This document shows, one piece after another, positions 35,340 through 37,391 of a DNA stretch of 37,391 nucleotides. Made by a program: the position numbers and the translations under genes. Location of the stretch: positions 1 through 37,391 of the forward strand of contig CALHDG010000020.1 in assembly GCA_938023075.1 (NCBI GenBank). The letters run 5' to 3'. The notes under the pieces are model-generated. The model saw only the letters and a program-made list of their open reading frames with translations, searched no databases and was not told the origin of the DNA. Source of the stretch: an uncultured Chitinophagales bacterium. Its GTDB lineage: Bacteria > Bacteroidota > Bacteroidia > Chitinophagales > JAHDHT01. Each line of letters begins with the position of its first letter. Position 1 is the first letter of the stretch.

Positions 35340-36314
35340 CTATAGCAAATGTTCCACTACATCGCGAATGGTTACGCCTTCGGCTTCGGCTTTGTAATTT
35401 TTAACGATTCTGTGCCGTAAAATGGATAAAGAAACTGCTTGCACATCTTCAATATCTGGAGAGTATTTACCTTGTATAGCGGCATGGCATTTGGCACCTA
35501 ATACTAAATATTGCGAGGCTCTTGGTCCTGCGCCCCACGATAAATATTCGTTAACTGCATCTGAGGCATATTCTGTATTTGGACGGGTTTTAGAAGCTAA
35601 GCCTACGGCATACTCCAACACATTATCGGCTATCGGTATTTTTCTAATTAACTGTTGGAAGGCAATAATTTGCTCTCCGTTAATAATTTTTTTCAACTGG
35701 GTTTGATTACCTGAAGTTGTATTTTTTACTACTTGAATTTCTTCCGCAAAGCTCGGATAATCTAAGGTGATGTTAAACATAAAACGGTCTAACTGCGCTT
35801 CTGGCAATGGGTAGGTTCCTTCTTGCTCAATGGGGTTTTGGGTTGCCAATACAAAAAAGGGTAAGTTTAACTTATGCATCGTTCCTGCTGTAGTAACCGA
35901 CCGTTCCTGCATCGCCTCTAACAAAGCAGCCTGTGTTTTGGGCGGGGTACGGTTAATCTCATCTGCCAAAATAATATTCGCAAAAATGGGTCCTTTGGAA
36001 AAAACAAACTTCCGGTTTTCGTCTAATAATTCGGCTCCGGTTATGTCCGATGGCATTAAATCTGGTGTAAACTGTATGCGTTTAAAAGAAAGATCCATTA
36101 CATCGGCAATGGTATTGATGAGCAAGGTTTTTGCTAATCCTGGCACCCCTACTAACAAACTATGCCCATCACAAAAAATAGAAATTAATACCTTTTCTAC
36201 TACATCGTGCTGACCAACGATTATCTTACCAATTTCTGCCTTTAAATTTTGAAACGTTGAAGCCAAGGCATCAACCGCTTGCACATCAGATTTATTTTGA
36301 ACTGTTGTATCCAC
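35340..36314 (-). CDS. MoxR-family AAA+ ATPase
   Basis: 324 residues. Walker A GVPGLAKT, Walker B IILADEINRTPPKTQAALLEAMQE, sensor ATQNPIEQEGTYPLPEAQLDRF and the C-terminal AAA lid (SWGAGPRASQYLVLGAK) are all in place. MoxR ATPases act as chaperones for maturation of metalloenzymes or of secreted/membrane complexes and normally precede DUF58 and VWA-domain (Bat) genes. Here the downstream side (lower coordinates) has no such partner and the gene stands alone before the metalloprotease pair, so the client is unknown. Start ATG 36314. Confidence 0.95.
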   Translation of the reverse strand: MDTTVQNKSDVQAVDALASTFQNLKAEIGKIIVGQHDVVEKVLISIFCDGHSLLVGVPGLAKTLLINTIADVMDLSFKRIQFTPDLMPSDITGAELLDENRKFVFSKGPIFANIILADEINRTPPKTQAALLEAMQERSVTTAGTMHKLNLPFFVLATQNPIEQEGTYPLPEAQLDRFMFNITLDYPSFAEEIQVVKNTTSGNQTQLKKIINGEQIIAFQQLIRKIPIADNVLEYAVGLASKTRPNTEYASDAVNEYLSWGAGPRASQYLVLGAKCHAAIQGKYSPDIEDVQAVSLSILRHRIVKNYKAEAEGVTIRDVVEHLL

Positions 36315-36455
36315 TATATTTATTTCGATTTATTAGAAAGCTTGAATGTTAGTAAGCGGCTGCAAAGGTAACAGATATATTTGATTCTATAGGATTTTTA
36401 ATGGAAATTAAGTGGCTGAATATTAGTTCATCGCTTACAATCTGTTTCATTAGTT

Positions 36456-36500
36456 TCGATTAGGAATGATGAGAAAATAAGTTTATCATCTATGATCTAG
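36456..36500. repeat. Half copy of the MITE-like hairpin element (copy D)
   Basis: GATTAGGAATGATGAGAAAA followed by TAAGTTTATCATCTATGAT matches the terminal 40 or so bases of copies A and B in reverse-complement orientation. Similarity stops at about 36500, exactly where coding similarity of the TPR remnant begins. Confidence 0.6.
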
Positions 36501-36501
36501 C

Positions 36502-36840
36502 CAAGAAAAGTGTTTTGAAAATGTAGATGAAGGAATTTCGCTTTACATTAAGTTGAAAAATGAAAATCCCGATCAATATGAATTTGATAATGAATTTGAC
36601 TTAAACAGACTGGGTTATGCTTTATTAGCAACAGATAAAACCAGCGATGCCATTAAAATCTTCCAATTGCTTGTTAAAGAATTTCCCGGAAAATCTAATC
36701 CTTACGATAGTTTGGGGGAAGCTTATTATGAAAACGGTCAAAATGAGTTAGCTATCAAAAATTATGAAAAATCGTTACAATTGGACAAGAATAACAGTCA
36801 TGCTGAAGATATGATAAAAAAAATAAAGCCAAGAAAATAA
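36502..36840 (+). pseudogene. 5'-truncated TPR-domain gene remnant (C-terminal tail of a larger protein)
   Basis: The open frame runs from a TGA at 36493 with no ATG; the first possible start is TTG 36553, giving 95 residues. Upstream codons already encode ECFENVDEGISLYIKLKNENPDQYEF, which belongs with the following NEFDLNRLGYALLATDKTSDAIKIFQLLVKEFP and NPYDSLGEAYYENGQNELAIKNYEKSLQLDKNNSHAEDMIKKI. This is the two-TPR tail often found at the C-terminus of Bacteroidota serine hydrolases and related secreted proteins. The missing 5' part is replaced by half a hairpin element. It could still be translated from TTG, but a decayed fragment is more likely. Confidence 0.7.
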
Positions 36841-37226
36841 CTATACCAATTTGATTATAAAAGGTGACATAAAAGTTTTGGATTTAATTTGGTGAGCTTG
36901 AGACAAAAAACGCAGGCATAGCCAGAGGCTCAATCTACCGCAAGACTTTTCGACTAGTGGAATGAAATCTTCAAGTCTTTTTGACTTGTTATGAATACCT
37001 TACCTAATCTACCACAATTCTTTTCAACTTTCCAATCGGAGCTATTTTAAAGACTTTTGTTTTTCGTGGATACAAAGGCAATTTAGTATTACACTTTGAA
37101 GCGAAAGGCTTCGGGTTAAAGGATGACCATTTTGGGTTATATAATTTTTGTTTGATAGATGCATACTATATAATTATTTTGATTTTTGGCAATAAACACT
37201 TAAATTACGTATTCAAAACAAATCGC
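36841..37226. other. Gene-free stretch with a possible degenerate hairpin-element core
   Basis: AAAAAACGCAGGCATAGCC followed by AGAGGCT near 36905-36930 resembles the centre of copies A and B (AAAACGCAGACTTAG … CGAGGCTTTT). The rest shows no gene or recognisable element. Confidence 0.35.
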
Positions 37227-37391
37227 ATGCTAACAACAATGCAAGTATCGCAAGAATTTTTACTGACCATTGATGATTATTATAAAATGGAAGAAGTGGG
37301 CATTATTCCAAACGATGCACGGGTTGAGTTAGTTTATGGCAAAATTCGATATATGAGTCCGATAAATAGTCCACACGCATACGTGACGGGC
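37227..37391 (+). CDS. Uma2 family endonuclease (DUF820), N-terminal part
   Basis: 55 codons are visible before the right edge, starting at ATG 37227 (ATG 37239 is an alternative). The sequence …LLTIDDYYKMEEVGIIPNDARVELVYGKIRYMSPINSPHAYVTG has the standard N-terminus of the Uma2/DUF820 PD-(D/E)xK-fold family: the Y-x-x-M, DARVELVYGKI (first acidic position) and MSPINSPHA segments. These proteins are common and often multi-copy in some bacteria; function is not settled. The catalytic ExK core lies beyond the window. Confidence 0.85.
   Translation, partial: MLTTMQVSQEFLLTIDDYYKMEEVGIIPNDARVELVYGKIRYMSPINSPHAYVTG

Overview
The window reads as a low-GC chromosome segment from a member of the Bacteroidota, most likely a Saprospiria/Chitinophagia-type environmental lineage. 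The evidence is two secreted metalloproteases with type IX secretion (T9SS) C-terminal sorting domains, Cys-rich 'GCTD…NY…DDGSC' repeat proteins, candidate promoters with the Bacteroidota -7 element TAnnTTTG, no Shine-Dalgarno-like sites, and housekeeping proteins of typical Bacteroidota form. The lineage below phylum is inference.

Region 1 (1-12.4 kb, minus strand): four large secreted, repeat-rich proteins in a row. The first is a lamin-tail-domain protein cut by the left edge. The next three each end in an IPTL/VPTLSQWG C-terminal sorting signal (IPTL-CTERM, the predicted exosortase H substrate class). Two of these are close paralogues that begin with a cytochrome-c-like domain carrying a CX4CH motif. 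At least two have clear rho-independent terminators, so they look singly transcribed.

Region 2 (12.6-26.4 kb): mostly housekeeping metabolism. It holds a dipeptidyl peptidase IV, a DUF2130 protein, a UbiA-family prenyltransferase overlapping a Maf nucleotide pyrophosphatase, kynureninase, an Rpn-type nuclease, an ACMSD-type decarboxylase, a metal-receptor/GNAT pair on the minus strand, then apt, a trans-sulfuration PLP enzyme and mtnA. Kynureninase and the ACMSD-like enzyme belong to tryptophan/kynurenine degradation. apt and mtnA fit recycling of methylthioadenosine products.

Region 3 (26.4-37.4 kb): dxr, which lacks a standard start codon; hsp20 with a sigma-54-like promoter and two upstream palindromes; a small secreted protein; an AlkB-like dioxygenase; two M43-type T9SS metalloproteases; a MoxR ATPase; a 5'-truncated TPR gene remnant; and the start of a Uma2-family nuclease cut by the right edge.

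Non-coding structure is rich. There is a family of about 165-bp hairpin, MITE-like elements (two full copies at 16.2-16.8 kb, a diverged one at 30.3 kb, a half copy at 36.46 kb, a possible remnant at 36.9 kb). There are also two copies of a structured intergenic RNA-like repeat (26.7 and 35.2 kb) that resembles the Flavo-1 type. The strongest candidates for something undescribed are this hairpin element family with pairing-preserving variation, the hsp20 control region, the startless dxr, and the IPTL-CTERM cytochrome-like proteins. No CRISPR array, tRNA, rRNA or complete insertion sequence was seen.
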